Below, piece by piece: positions 37,050 through 45,216 of a stretch of DNA of 64,000 bases (positions are counted from its first letter, which is position 1; every line of letters starts with the position of its first letter). A program made the position numbers and the translations under genes. The DNA comes from an uncultured Tateyamaria sp. (GTDB taxonomy: Bacteria; Pseudomonadota; Alphaproteobacteria; Rhodobacterales; Rhodobacteraceae). The DNA lies in contig NZ_CANNES010000002.1 in assembly GCF_947503705.1 (NCBI RefSeq), positions 248,001-312,000 of the forward strand. The letters run 5' to 3'. The notes beneath the pieces were generated by a model. It was given only the letters and a program-made list of their open reading frames with translations, had not been told where the DNA came from and did no database searches.

Positions 37050-37967
37050 CTAGAAACCTAGGCGAAAGCGAACCGAGCCAACGATTTGACCCTCGGGCTG
37101 GCCTTCAAATTCCTCGCCCAGATAGGTGACCCCGTAAAAGCCCGACAGACCGCTTTCGCCCTGCCACATGACCCCTGCGCGTAACCGTTCCCGAGACGAC
37201 GCCACTTCAAAGCCCCGATCTTCGGGCAGAAACGCGCTGTCCGCTACATGTGCAATATCAGCGCCCAGCACAAAGCTATAGCCCGTCCAGTCGCCCGTAA
37301 TCGCACGATACCGCTGACCCGTGACGCTGTCGCGCACCAGCAATTCATCCTGACCCATCTCGCCAAAGGTCAGGTCAAAGCCTGCGCGCAGCATCGTTTC
37401 GACCCCGGCCCGGCCTTCTACGAAAGGACGTAGTGACGTCCGTTCGCCTAAGGCAAAGCTCTGGCCGGTTTCCACCACAAGTGACGGCTCCACGCTATTG
37501 GCGATCTGAGCATTCAGAACAGTGTCAGAGGGCCGACGGATGCCAAAGATGTCGTGGAACCAGTCCTGAAAATCGTCAAGGCCCGTTTGCGGCCCGATCA
37601 CGACCAGGTCGCTGCCCACGGCAAACTCGGTCTGACCGCGTTGAAAATGCGTGTGCAAGCCGATGGACAAGGCCCCGGCATAGGGCCGATCGCCCGGATC
37701 CGGGCTGCGCAGGTTGTCAGGGGCCAGAATCTCGGCACCCAGGCGCAGCTCAAGCAACTGGCCAAACCCTTCGGGCGCCTGACCCGCCCAGGACGGTCCC
37801 CAGACCCGCGACGACGCGATGGACCCGGTGCGCCACCTGTCTTTGCCATCGCCGAAAAAGTCGTTGGTGATCAGGCGGCCATAGCCGAGGCGCGTCCGCT
37901 CTTGGGCATAAGATGGGTGCGGGAGGCATAGCAACGCCAAAAGCGCTGCGGTCAATACTCGAAACAT
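37050..37967 (-). CDS. LpxR-type lipid A deacylase-like outer-membrane protein
   Basis: 305 residues with a signal peptide (MFRVLTAALLALLCLPHPSYA) and a beta-barrel pattern ending in VRFRLGF with a terminal Phe. The N-terminal NDFFGDGKDRWRTGS, DRPYAGALSIGLH and the later GQTEFAVGSDLVVIGPQTG match the DUF2219/LpxR family, which removes 3'-acyl chains from lipid A. The residues expected at the catalytic site cannot be checked by eye. ATG 37967 has AGGACGAC upstream; the longer frame from 38129 would add 54 residues before the signal peptide. Confidence 0.82.
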   Translation of the reverse strand: MFRVLTAALLALLCLPHPSYAQERTRLGYGRLITNDFFGDGKDRWRTGSIASSRVWGPSWAGQAPEGFGQLLELRLGAEILAPDNLRSPDPGDRPYAGALSIGLHTHFQRGQTEFAVGSDLVVIGPQTGLDDFQDWFHDIFGIRRPSDTVLNAQIANSVEPSLVVETGQSFALGERTSLRPFVEGRAGVETMLRAGFDLTFGEMGQDELLVRDSVTGQRYRAITGDWTGYSFVLGADIAHVADSAFLPEDRGFEVASSRERLRAGVMWQGESGLSGFYGVTYLGEEFEGQPEGQIVGSVRFRLGF

Positions 37968-38239
37968 CAAGTCGTCCTGATCAAATGTGCCCCCCCGGGC
38001 AAGATCGGGATACTGGACAGCCTGCGGATTGGCTAGTGCGGATCGGCCACAGTGAATATTTGTTGGCAGTTCACGCGCCTTTCTTTCGCCACGAAAAGGG
38101 CTGGATCGGTAACGGGTCATACGCTTCACCCAGCGTTTCGCGGTTAGTCAAAAAGCTGACGCGAACGCTGTCCGAATGCCGGGGCGTCACACACCCCGCA
38201 AAAGCCTCAAACCGACGTAAATCTGTGCAGGTGCTCAGC
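37968..38239. other. Intergenic region between nrdJ and lpxR-like gene
   Basis: 272 bp on the downstream side of nrdJ. It presumably contains the nrdJ terminator and the promoter of the lpxR-like gene. A GGGG/CCCC repeat around GGGGCGTCACACACCCC (about 38181-38197) could form a hairpin but has no T-run. No convincing short gene was found in any frame. Confidence 0.4.
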
Positions 38240-40531
38240 TCAACCGCACTTGGAGAAACCGCAGGACGCGCATGTCATACAGCCTTCGATCATCCGCATC
38301 TCATAGCTTCCACAGCTAGAGCATGACTTGCCGCGGGGCGCACTCAGTTGCACGGCATCGGCCTTGGGGTCAGATTTCAGACCCATGCCCTCGCCCTCGA
38401 TAAAACCGATGACAACCATATGCTGTTCAATCACGCCGCCAATGGCCGCCAAAATGGACGGGATATACTTGCCCCCCATCCATGCGCCGCCACGCGGATC
38501 AAACACTGCTTTCAGTTCTTCCACAACAAAAGACACGTCTCCGCCGCGCCGGAACACCGCCGAAATCATACGGGTCAGGGCCACGGTCCAGGCAAAATGC
38601 TCCATATTCTTGGAATTAATGAACACCTCAAATGGACGACGATGGCCACCAATGACCAGATCGTTGATGGTGATATAGAGGGCATGCTCGCTATCCGGCC
38701 ATTTGACTTTGTAGGTGCTGCCCTCCAACGCGTTCGGCCGGTCCAGGGGTTCGGCCATATAGATGACATCGCCATGGGGCTGCATCGGCTCAGTGTCCCC
38801 ATCGGCCATCACTGTGGCCTCGGCTGGCTTCTTCTCTTCAGAAATACTCAAAACCGAACCGGTCACGTCATTGGGACGGTAAGTCGTGCAGCCTTTGCAA
38901 CCCTGATCCCAAGCCGCCATATAGACATCCTTGAAGTCACCAAAACTGATATCCTCGGGGCAGTTGATGGTCTTGGAGATCGACGAGTCCACCCATTTTT
39001 GCGCTGCGGCCTGCATTTTCACATGCTCGATGGGCGCCAACGTCTGAGCGTTAACAAAATAGTCGGGCAAAGGCGCATCGCCTTTCAGATCGCGCCACAT
39101 CTGCACGGCATAATCCACGACCTCCTCTTCGGTGCGCGAGCCGTCCTTCTGCAAGACTTTGCGGGTATATGCATAAGCAAAGACGGGCTCGATCCCCGAG
39201 CTGACATTGCCTGCATAGAGCGAAATCGTCCCTGTCGGCGCAATCGAGGTGAGCAAAGCATTGCGGATGCCGTGTTCGGCAATTGCGTCGCGTACATCTT
39301 CATCCATCGCCATCATGGAGCCACTCGCGAGGTAGCCATCTGCGTCAAACAGCGGGAATGCGCCCTTCTCCTTCGCCAATTGCACCGAACTCAGGTATGC
39401 GGCGCGGGCAATCGTTTTCAACCAGCGCTCGGTCTGACGCGCCGCCGCGTCGGAGCCATAGCGCAGGCCTAACATCAACAGCGCATCCGCCAGCCCCGTT
39501 ACGCCCAGGCCAATGCGACGCTTGGCGGCGGCCTCGCGGGCCTGCGCCTCCAGCGGGAACTTGGACGCATCGACCACGTTGTCCATCATCCGCACGGCCG
39601 TCGCGACCAGATCGGCCAACGCCTCTTCATCCAACTCGGCTGCTGCGTCAAACGGTTCTGTCACCAAACGAGCGAGGTTGATCGAGCCCAGCAAACAGGC
39701 GCCATAAGGCGGCAGGGGCTGCTCTCCGCACGGGTTCGTCGCGGCGATGGTCTCGCAATAGTTCAGGTTATTCGCCGCATTGATCCGGTCGATAAAAATC
39801 ACACCGGGCTCGGCATAATCATAGGTGGCTTTCATGATGCCGTCCCAAAGGGCACGCGCCTGCACAGTCTTGTAGACGGTGCCGTCAAAAACCAGGTCCC
39901 ATGGCCCATCCGCCTTCACGGCCTCCATGAACGGATCGGTGACCAGAACCGACACGTTAAACATGCGCAAACGGGCCGCGTCGGATTTGGCAGTGATGAA
40001 ATCCTCGATGTCCGGGTGATCACAGCGCATCGTAGCCATCATTGCACCCCGGCGCGACCCCGCCGACATGATCGTGCGACACATCGCATCCCACACATCC
40101 ATAAACGACAGCGGTCCAGAGGCATCCGCTGCCACGCCTTTGACACCTGCGCCCTTCGGCCGGATGGTCGAGAAATCGTAACCGATGCCGCCCCCCTGCT
40201 GCATGGTCAGCGCCGCCTCTTTCAGCATCTCGAAAATGCCACCCATGCTGTCGGGGATCGTACCCATGACAAAGCAGTTGAACAAAGTCACCGACCGCGC
40301 CGTGCCCGCCCCTGCCGTAATCCGACCCGCAGGCAGAAATTTGAAATCCTCCAGGGCCTCATAGAACTTGCCTTCCCACGCCGTCGGCGTCTCTTCTACG
40401 CTTGCCAGGTCGCGGGCGATGCGGCGCCAGCTGTCTTCGACAGTGACGTCGATGGGCGTGCCATCGGCCTCTTTGAACCGGTATTTCATATCCCAGATCT
40501 GTTCGGCGATTGGCGCGGCAAAGCGTGTCAT
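38240..40531 (-). CDS. nrdJ: Adenosylcobalamin-dependent ribonucleotide reductase (class II)
   Basis: 763 residues. It reduces ribonucleotides to deoxyribonucleotides using a B12-generated thiyl radical, so it works with or without oxygen. Visible are RSVTLFNCFV (active-site cysteine), the NPCGEQPLPPYGAC loop with the catalytic Cys/Glu, PTGTISLYAGNVSSGIEP, and a C-terminal zinc ribbon CSSCG...CASCGFSKCG. No ATP cone is evident. ATG 40531 replaces a longer frame (40606) whose extra 25 residues are unrelated. No cobalamin riboswitch was seen upstream. Confidence 0.95.
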   Translation of the reverse strand: MTRFAAPIAEQIWDMKYRFKEADGTPIDVTVEDSWRRIARDLASVEETPTAWEGKFYEALEDFKFLPAGRITAGAGTARSVTLFNCFVMGTIPDSMGGIFEMLKEAALTMQQGGGIGYDFSTIRPKGAGVKGVAADASGPLSFMDVWDAMCRTIMSAGSRRGAMMATMRCDHPDIEDFITAKSDAARLRMFNVSVLVTDPFMEAVKADGPWDLVFDGTVYKTVQARALWDGIMKATYDYAEPGVIFIDRINAANNLNYCETIAATNPCGEQPLPPYGACLLGSINLARLVTEPFDAAAELDEEALADLVATAVRMMDNVVDASKFPLEAQAREAAAKRRIGLGVTGLADALLMLGLRYGSDAAARQTERWLKTIARAAYLSSVQLAKEKGAFPLFDADGYLASGSMMAMDEDVRDAIAEHGIRNALLTSIAPTGTISLYAGNVSSGIEPVFAYAYTRKVLQKDGSRTEEEVVDYAVQMWRDLKGDAPLPDYFVNAQTLAPIEHVKMQAAAQKWVDSSISKTINCPEDISFGDFKDVYMAAWDQGCKGCTTYRPNDVTGSVLSISEEKKPAEATVMADGDTEPMQPHGDVIYMAEPLDRPNALEGSTYKVKWPDSEHALYITINDLVIGGHRRPFEVFINSKNMEHFAWTVALTRMISAVFRRGGDVSFVVEELKAVFDPRGGAWMGGKYIPSILAAIGGVIEQHMVVIGFIEGEGMGLKSDPKADAVQLSAPRGKSCSSCGSYEMRMIEGCMTCASCGFSKCG

Positions 40532-40630
40532 GATGGCATCCCCATGGTGGTCGTCGATTCTGTTCGCGGCAGTGCAGGCAAGCAACCTACGCCAATTGCG
40601 CCACAACCACTAGTGAAAAACAAGCGCTGG

Positions 40631-40646
40631 CCACCAAATCTAGGGG
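40631..40646 (-). promoter_or_regulatory. NrdR-box-like site, promoter-proximal
   Basis: Read toward nrdJ, CCCCTAGATTTGGTGG keeps the six most conserved positions of the NrdR consensus acaCwAtATaTwGtgt (C4, A6, A8, T9, T11, G13), with about 10 of 16 matches overall. It is about 100 bp upstream of the nrdJ start codon. It pairs with a stronger site at 40686-40701. Confidence 0.35.
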
Positions 40647-40664
40647 TGCGGCAACCACAACACC

Positions 40665-40692
40665 TTGCAGCTTTGGGCAAGTCCGCTACAAT
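40665..40692 (+). promoter_or_regulatory. Candidate promoter of the DUF1489 gene
   Basis: TTGCAG (40665-40670) and TACAAT (40687-40692), separated by 16 bp, resemble a housekeeping promoter on the plus strand. They would start a transcript about 30 nt before the GTG start of the DUF1489 gene. Confidence 0.45.
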
Positions 40693-40701
40693 ATTTGGTG
40701 T
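40686..40701 (-). promoter_or_regulatory. NrdR-box-like site, distal
   Basis: Read toward nrdJ, ACACCAAATATTGTAG matches 12 of 16 NrdR consensus positions, including all six conserved ones. The distance to the proximal site is 55 bp, not the usual 31-33, which weakens the case. The site also overlaps a TACAAT that may be the -10 element of the divergent DUF1489 gene. Confidence 0.45.
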
Positions 40702-40728
40702 GTATCGAGGGTGAGACAGGGGCGAGTC

Positions 40729-40737
40729 TGTGGATAA
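40729..40737 (-). promoter_or_regulatory. DnaA box (TTATCCACA)
   Basis: The minus strand carries a perfect TTATCCACA, the high-affinity DnaA box, straddling the start codon of the DUF1489 gene and about 200 bp upstream of nrdJ. A single box can occur by chance, but DnaA control of ribonucleotide reductase genes is known in other bacteria. Confidence 0.4.
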
Positions 40738-41161
40738 CTACATCAACTTGATCAAGCTTTCGGTGGGATCCGAGACGATGGACGACCTTGTTGCATGGCA
40801 GGCAACCAAGCGGGCACAGACACCCGATGGCCTGCCCCGCCACGTCACCCGCATGTGGCCCAAGCGCGAAGCCGAGATCCTCAATGGCGGCTCGATCTTT
40901 TGGGTGATCAAGGGCGTGTTGACCTGCCGACAGCGGATCCTGCGCCTGGACGAATATATCGGCCAGGACGGCATCCGCCGCTGCGCCATCGTGTCCGACC
41001 CGGAACTGGTCCGCGTGCAATCGGCCCTAAAACGTCCCTTTCAGGGGTGGCGCTATCTCAAGCCGGGCGACACGCCGCCAGACCTGCCCAAAGGCCGCGC
41101 GAGTGAAGAGCCGCTTCCCATCGAATTGAACCGCGCTCTGGCCGAGATTGGCGTGCTCTGA
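40730..41161 (+). CDS. DUF1489 protein
   Basis: 143 residues from GTG 40730 (VDNYINLIKLSVG). This matches the alphaproteobacterial DUF1489 family, with ATKRAQTPDGLPRHVTRMWPKR, GGSIFWVIKGVLTCRQRIL and the FQGWRYL segment. Function is unknown; it is a small cytoplasmic protein with no membrane segment. It is divergent from nrdJ and convergent with the SDR gene, with only 21 bp between the stop codons. Confidence 0.88.
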   Translation: MDNYINLIKLSVGSETMDDLVAWQATKRAQTPDGLPRHVTRMWPKREAEILNGGSIFWVIKGVLTCRQRILRLDEYIGQDGIRRCAIVSDPELVRVQSALKRPFQGWRYLKPGDTPPDLPKGRASEEPLPIELNRALAEIGVL

Positions 41162-41182
41162 TCTCCCGCAATACAGCGCAGG

Positions 41183-41926
41183 TCACGAAAAAAGCATCCC
41201 GCCATTGATGTCGAAATTGGCCCCAGTGATGAACGCGCTGTCATCGCAGGCAAGGAACAACACCAGATTGGCAACATCTTCGACAGTGCCCTGCCGCTTG
41301 ACGGGTGCTGCAGCCTCAAAACCGCGACGGCCCGCATCCGGCGTGTGCACGTTGTGAAAATCAGTGTCGATCATGCCGGGGCAGAGCGCATTGACACGGA
41401 TATCCGGGCCCAGTTCCTTGGCCAGCCCCCGCGTCATCGTCATGATCGCCCCTTTGGACGTGGCATAGGGCACGGCGCCCGGCCCACCTCCATCGCGGCC
41501 CGCCTGACTGGCTAGGTTTACAATTGCACCTTTGCTCATGTGAGCCAGACAGGCCTTGGTCATCATAAAGGTACTGGTCAGGTTCAAATCCATCACCGTA
41601 TGCCAATGATCCAACGTGGACTCCGCCAGCGTTTTGCGGGCAACCAAACCACCCGCGTTGTTAACCAGCACTTGCAGCCCGCCAAACTCGGTGACCGTTT
41701 GATCGACAAGCGCATCGACTTCAGTCTGCTTGGTCAAATCGCCCTGCATCGCAAAGGCGCGCCCGCCCGCAGCTTTTATCTGTGCGACGACGTCATCTGC
41801 GCCCGCACTGCTGGCAAAATAGTTGATCGCGACACTGGCCCCCTCAGCGGCAAGCTTTAGCGCGGCGGCAGCGCCAATGTCGCGGCCACCTCCGGTCACG
41901 ATTGCGGATTGTCCTGCGAGTTTCAT
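41183..41926 (-). CDS. Short-chain dehydrogenase/reductase
   Basis: 247 residues with a classical SDR fold: TGGGRDIGAAAALKL (cofactor loop), NNAGG, the catalytic Ser in VNLASQAGRDGGGPG, Tyr-Lys in YATSKGAI, and PGMIDTDFH. It resembles 3-oxoacyl-ACP reductase-type sugar or acid dehydrogenases. It ends the TRAP operon, so it probably oxidises the imported compound or a derivative. The exact substrate is unknown. Confidence 0.88.
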   Translation of the reverse strand: MKLAGQSAIVTGGGRDIGAAAALKLAAEGASVAINYFASSAGADDVVAQIKAAGGRAFAMQGDLTKQTEVDALVDQTVTEFGGLQVLVNNAGGLVARKTLAESTLDHWHTVMDLNLTSTFMMTKACLAHMSKGAIVNLASQAGRDGGGPGAVPYATSKGAIMTMTRGLAKELGPDIRVNALCPGMIDTDFHNVHTPDAGRRGFEAAAPVKRQGTVEDVANLVLFLACDDSAFITGANFDINGGMLFS

Positions 41927-41981
41927 GAAAAGCCTCTACGCGTTGAAGTTTCGTTAAGCGATTCCGATCACCGCGCCACCG

Positions 41982-42860
41982 TCAGGGCGTGCGTTTCAGG
42001 AAAAGGTCAAAGATTTCGGGCACATTCCCGTCGCCCATGCCCGCATCCAAAGCGGCCAGCAAGTTTGCGGCGGTGCCTTCTGCAATCTCGGCCCGACTAC
42101 CCATGTCCGCGACCATCTGGACAAAATATCCGATGTCCTTGTTCGCGTTGGCGATGGAAAAGCCCAGGTCGCTGACCCCATCGACGGCATAATTCTTGCA
42201 AAACTGCATGAAAGGCGAGTTGGACGGCCCCGCGGACATGATGTCGAAAAGCTGTTGGCCATCGATGCCCGCCTGTTTGGCCACTGCAAAAGCTTGCGCC
42301 ATGGTGCAAACGGTGGTCATGCCCATGAAGTTGTTGATCAGCTTGGTCGCGTGCCCTGCCCCCAGATCACCCACGTGAAAGACGTTCTCGCCCAGCACAT
42401 TCAGGACCGGTTTGACGGTCTCAAAGGTGTCGACATCACCGGCCGCCATGATGTTCAGCAAACCATCCTTGGCATGTGCAGGGGTCCGGCCCAGAGGGGC
42501 GTCTATCATCCCCGCGCCCTTCGCCGACAGATCGACACCGATCTTGCGGGTAGAGGTCGGGATTGAGGTCCCGAAGTCAATCACCACCGCCCCCGCGCGA
42601 ATACCCGCCAGGATGCCATCTTCGCCATAGATCAGGCTTTCCACCACTTGGGATGTCGTCACACAAAGCATCACAATATCACTGGCGGACGCCAGGGCCT
42701 TGGCCGATTTGACCTCTGACGCACCACGCGCGACGGTCGTGGCCACGACCTCTGCGTTGCGGCCCATGACAACCAGATCAAAGCCATTATTTTGCAGGCA
42801 TTCAGCCATGTTGCTGCCCATCAGGCCGAGGCCAATGAAACCGATGACAGGATGTGCCAT
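41982..42860 (-). CDS. 3-hydroxyisobutyrate dehydrogenase-family oxidoreductase
   Basis: 292 residues of the beta-hydroxyacid dehydrogenase family: the cofactor motif GFIGLGLMGSNMAE (residues 6-19), the substrate-binding VVIDFGTSIPTSTR segment, and the catalytic lysine in GHATKLINNFM. Relatives include tartronate-semialdehyde reductase, threonate dehydrogenase and sulfolactaldehyde reductase. The neighbouring TRAP transporter for an organic acid favours a hydroxyacid substrate. It ends 55 bp before the SDR gene and starts 3 bp after the GlcG-like gene. Confidence 0.85.
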   Translation of the reverse strand: MAHPVIGFIGLGLMGSNMAECLQNNGFDLVVMGRNAEVVATTVARGASEVKSAKALASASDIVMLCVTTSQVVESLIYGEDGILAGIRAGAVVIDFGTSIPTSTRKIGVDLSAKGAGMIDAPLGRTPAHAKDGLLNIMAAGDVDTFETVKPVLNVLGENVFHVGDLGAGHATKLINNFMGMTTVCTMAQAFAVAKQAGIDGQQLFDIMSAGPSNSPFMQFCKNYAVDGVSDLGFSIANANKDIGYFVQMVADMGSRAEIAEGTAANLLAALDAGMGDGNVPEIFDLFLKRTP

Positions 42861-42863
42861 GTC

Positions 42864-43298
42864 TTACTCCTCAAGCATTTTATCGTTGGAAAAGGCGGCG
42901 ACAGCGGCCTGAGCGACTTGCAAATCCTGGGCAGGAGACCCGGAACTGATCCCGATCCCACCGACAACGACACCATCCGCAAAGACCGGCAAGCCGCCCG
43001 CAACGGTTACCATGCGCCCACCCAGCGTGGACGATATGCCATGGGCCGGCATGCCCGGTTGATTGACCTCGCCCAGCACATCAGTCCCCTTTTGAACGCC
43101 CGCGGCGGTAAAGCTTTTGTCGATGGCCAGGCCGATGCTGGTGATCTTGCCACCATCCATACGCTCAAAGGCGATGAGGTTGCCGCTTTCGTCTGTGACG
43201 GCGATGCACATTGGCACTCCGATCTCTTGCGCCTTGGCGCGGGCTCCTGCGATCAGCGCGTGAGCGTCCTGTATATCGAGCCGTTTGAGTGTCAGCAT
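42864..43298 (-). CDS. GlcG/HbpS-family protein
   Basis: 144 residues. The GlcG-like domain is clear from IAVTDESGNLIAFERMDG, SIGLAIDKSFTAAG and the glycine-rich GGLPVFADGVVVGGIGISSGSPAQD. Members are found with glycolate and hydroxyacid operons, and some bind haem. The ATG at 43298 has AAGGA seven bases upstream; a GTG one codon earlier is possible. It lies in the TRAP operon between dctM and the hydroxyacid dehydrogenase gene. Confidence 0.88.
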   Translation of the reverse strand: MLTLKRLDIQDAHALIAGARAKAQEIGVPMCIAVTDESGNLIAFERMDGGKITSIGLAIDKSFTAAGVQKGTDVLGEVNQPGMPAHGISSTLGGRMVTVAGGLPVFADGVVVGGIGISSGSPAQDLQVAQAAVAAFSNDKMLEE

Positions 43299-43316
43299 CA
43301 CGTCATCCTTTGCGCA

Positions 43317-44603
43317 TCAGTTGCCAATGATCAGGTTTGGCAGTGTCAGGGAAATGGCAGGGACAAAGGTGATCAGCATCAGTGCGGCAAAGATGGCCAG
43401 ATAGAATGGCCAGATCGTACGCACGGCCTTTTCCATCGGCAGCTTGCCCACCGCACAGCCCACAAAAAGGCATGTGCCGACAGGCGGCGTACAGAGGCCC
43501 AGGCCCAGGTTCACCAACAGGATCATGCCGAATTGTAGCGGATCGATGCCCAGCATGTTCATGACCGGCAAGAAGATCGGCGTGCAGATCAGGATCAGCG
43601 CCGCCATGTCCATTATCATGCCCAACAACAGCAGCACGGCATTGATCATCAACAGAATCAGGATCGGGTTTTCAGTGATGCCCAGCAGGAACTCGACCGT
43701 CTTGGTCGGCACCCGGTTGAAGGTCAGCATATAGGCAAAGGCACCGGCACAGGCGATTAGGATCATGACCATTGACGTGGTCCGCACCGAGGAAATGACA
43801 GCCGTCTTGAAGGCCTCCCACGTGAGACTGCGATAGACGACAAGCGTTACGATAAAGGCGTACATGGCCCCGAACGCACCGGATTCCGTGACAGTAAAGA
43901 CGCCCGACAGGACCCCGCCCACAATGATCACGGCCGTCAAAAGGCCCGGGATCGAACCGACAAAGGCGATGGCAAGGGCGGTCCAGCCGGGAAACTGCTC
44001 TGCCTGATAGCCGCGTTTGACCGCGACCACATAGGCGGCAATCGCCAGACAACAGCACATCAGAACACCAGGGACGACGCCCGCGAGAAACAGCTTTGAG
44101 ATTGACACCGCCCCGCCCGTGGCCAGTGCAAAGATGATCATGTTGTGGCTGGGCGGGATGATGATGCCTGCGATGGACGAGGTGACGGTGACGTTCACGG
44201 CATAGTCCGCGTCATAGCCCTTGTCCTTCATCACCGGGATCAGGATCGACCCCAGCGCCGAGATATCGGCGATGGCCGACCCGGAAATGCCGCCAAAGAG
44301 CATGGACGAAAACACGTTCACAATGCCCAGACCGCCCCGCACCGCGCCAACGGCGGCTTGAGCGAATTTGACCAGGCGCATGGCGATACCGCCATGAAAC
44401 ATCAACTCGCCCGCAAAGATGAAAAACGGGATCGCCATCAGGGAAAACACGTTTATCCCCGACACGATGCGTTGAAAGCCTACGAATAGGGGCAGCCCTT
44501 CGAACCAGAAAGCGGCCAACGCCGAAATGCCAAGCGCATAGGCCACGGGCGTGCCGATAATAACGCAAAGGGCAAAAACCCCCAAGAGAACCATAAGTCC
44601 CAT
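43317..44603 (-). CDS. dctM: TRAP transporter large permease
   Basis: 428 residues with about twelve membrane segments. It includes MAIPFFIFAGELM, the MLFGGISGSAIADISALGSILIPVM block and the late NLGLGLCTPPVGTCLFVGCAVGK block, all typical of DctM. It moves a substrate delivered by DctP using a sodium gradient. The frame runs back to 44762 within dctQ, but the family start is MGLMVLLGVFALCVI at 44603, 2 bp after the dctQ stop. Confidence 0.95.
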   Translation of the reverse strand: MGLMVLLGVFALCVIIGTPVAYALGISALAAFWFEGLPLFVGFQRIVSGINVFSLMAIPFFIFAGELMFHGGIAMRLVKFAQAAVGAVRGGLGIVNVFSSMLFGGISGSAIADISALGSILIPVMKDKGYDADYAVNVTVTSSIAGIIIPPSHNMIIFALATGGAVSISKLFLAGVVPGVLMCCCLAIAAYVVAVKRGYQAEQFPGWTALAIAFVGSIPGLLTAVIIVGGVLSGVFTVTESGAFGAMYAFIVTLVVYRSLTWEAFKTAVISSVRTTSMVMILIACAGAFAYMLTFNRVPTKTVEFLLGITENPILILLMINAVLLLLGMIMDMAALILICTPIFLPVMNMLGIDPLQFGMILLVNLGLGLCTPPVGTCLFVGCAVGKLPMEKAVRTIWPFYLAIFAALMLITFVPAISLTLPNLIIGN

Positions 44604-44605
44604 GA

Positions 44606-45139
44606 CTATCCCTGATCTATATTGTCTTGTCGCACATCCAGCCCAAGGCACAGGCGGATGAGGTGACGGGTGGAAAAGAGGAACAAAAGAGCGCCGCTGA
44701 TTGTCAGGGGCAGCGAACGCAGCCCCTCTGACCACTGGATAAGCGGAATCAGGGTGTTCCATTTGAACTTGGTCAGCTCGATCCCGTACCAGAACATCAT
44801 GCCCCCAAATCCGGCCATCAGAATGTCAGAGACGAAGACAAAAACCGAGCGTACCCGCGTCGGCACCATGTTGCGGAATATCACAACCGACAGATGCGTA
44901 TGGTTATGCACCCCTGCCGCCGCGCCCAGAAAGGCGATGACCATCACCAGTAACAGCGACACCTGTTCGACCCATGTAGGCGTGTCGTTCAGGACGTAGC
45001 GGCCGAATACCAGCCAGGCAAAGATCGCCGTCATCACAACAAGTGCGATACCTGCCAGCAAGACACATATCCGGGCAAGAAGATCATAGGCTGCGTCCAT
45101 CCATTTCAAGGCGGCAGGTGGTGTGTGTGGATCTCGCAT
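44606..45139 (-). CDS. dctQ: TRAP transporter small permease
   Basis: 177 residues with four membrane segments. The DctQ signature GRYVLNDTPTWVEQVSLLLVM and the AAGVHNHTHLSVVIF region are present. It is the small membrane subunit that pairs with DctM. A hairpin followed by T residues separates it from dctP upstream. Confidence 0.93.
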   Translation of the reverse strand: MRDPHTPPAALKWMDAAYDLLARICVLLAGIALVVMTAIFAWLVFGRYVLNDTPTWVEQVSLLLVMVIAFLGAAAGVHNHTHLSVVIFRNMVPTRVRSVFVFVSDILMAGFGGMMFWYGIELTKFKWNTLIPLIQWSEGLRSLPLTISGALLFLFSTRHLIRLCLGLDVRQDNIDQG

Positions 45140-45156
45140 AAGAACCCCTCTGAGGC

Positions 45157-45189
45157 AAAACGCCCGGCATCCAGAGGTGGAGCCGGGCG
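45157..45189 (-). terminator. Hairpin attenuator between dctP and dctQ
   Basis: An 8-bp perfect stem CGCCCGGC / GCCGGGCG (45161-45168 and 45182-45189), read on the minus strand, is followed by TTTT. It lies just after dctP and before dctQ in an otherwise continuous operon. Partial termination here would yield more binding protein than permease, as seen in many binding-protein transport operons. Confidence 0.7.
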
Positions 45190-45216
45190 CTCTTTGTATT
45201 GACGCGTCAGCGCGGC

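Noticed and set aside
40532-40729. Possible cobalamin riboswitch before the B12-dependent nrdJ
   Set aside because: No B12-box-like segment or long structured leader could be recognised.
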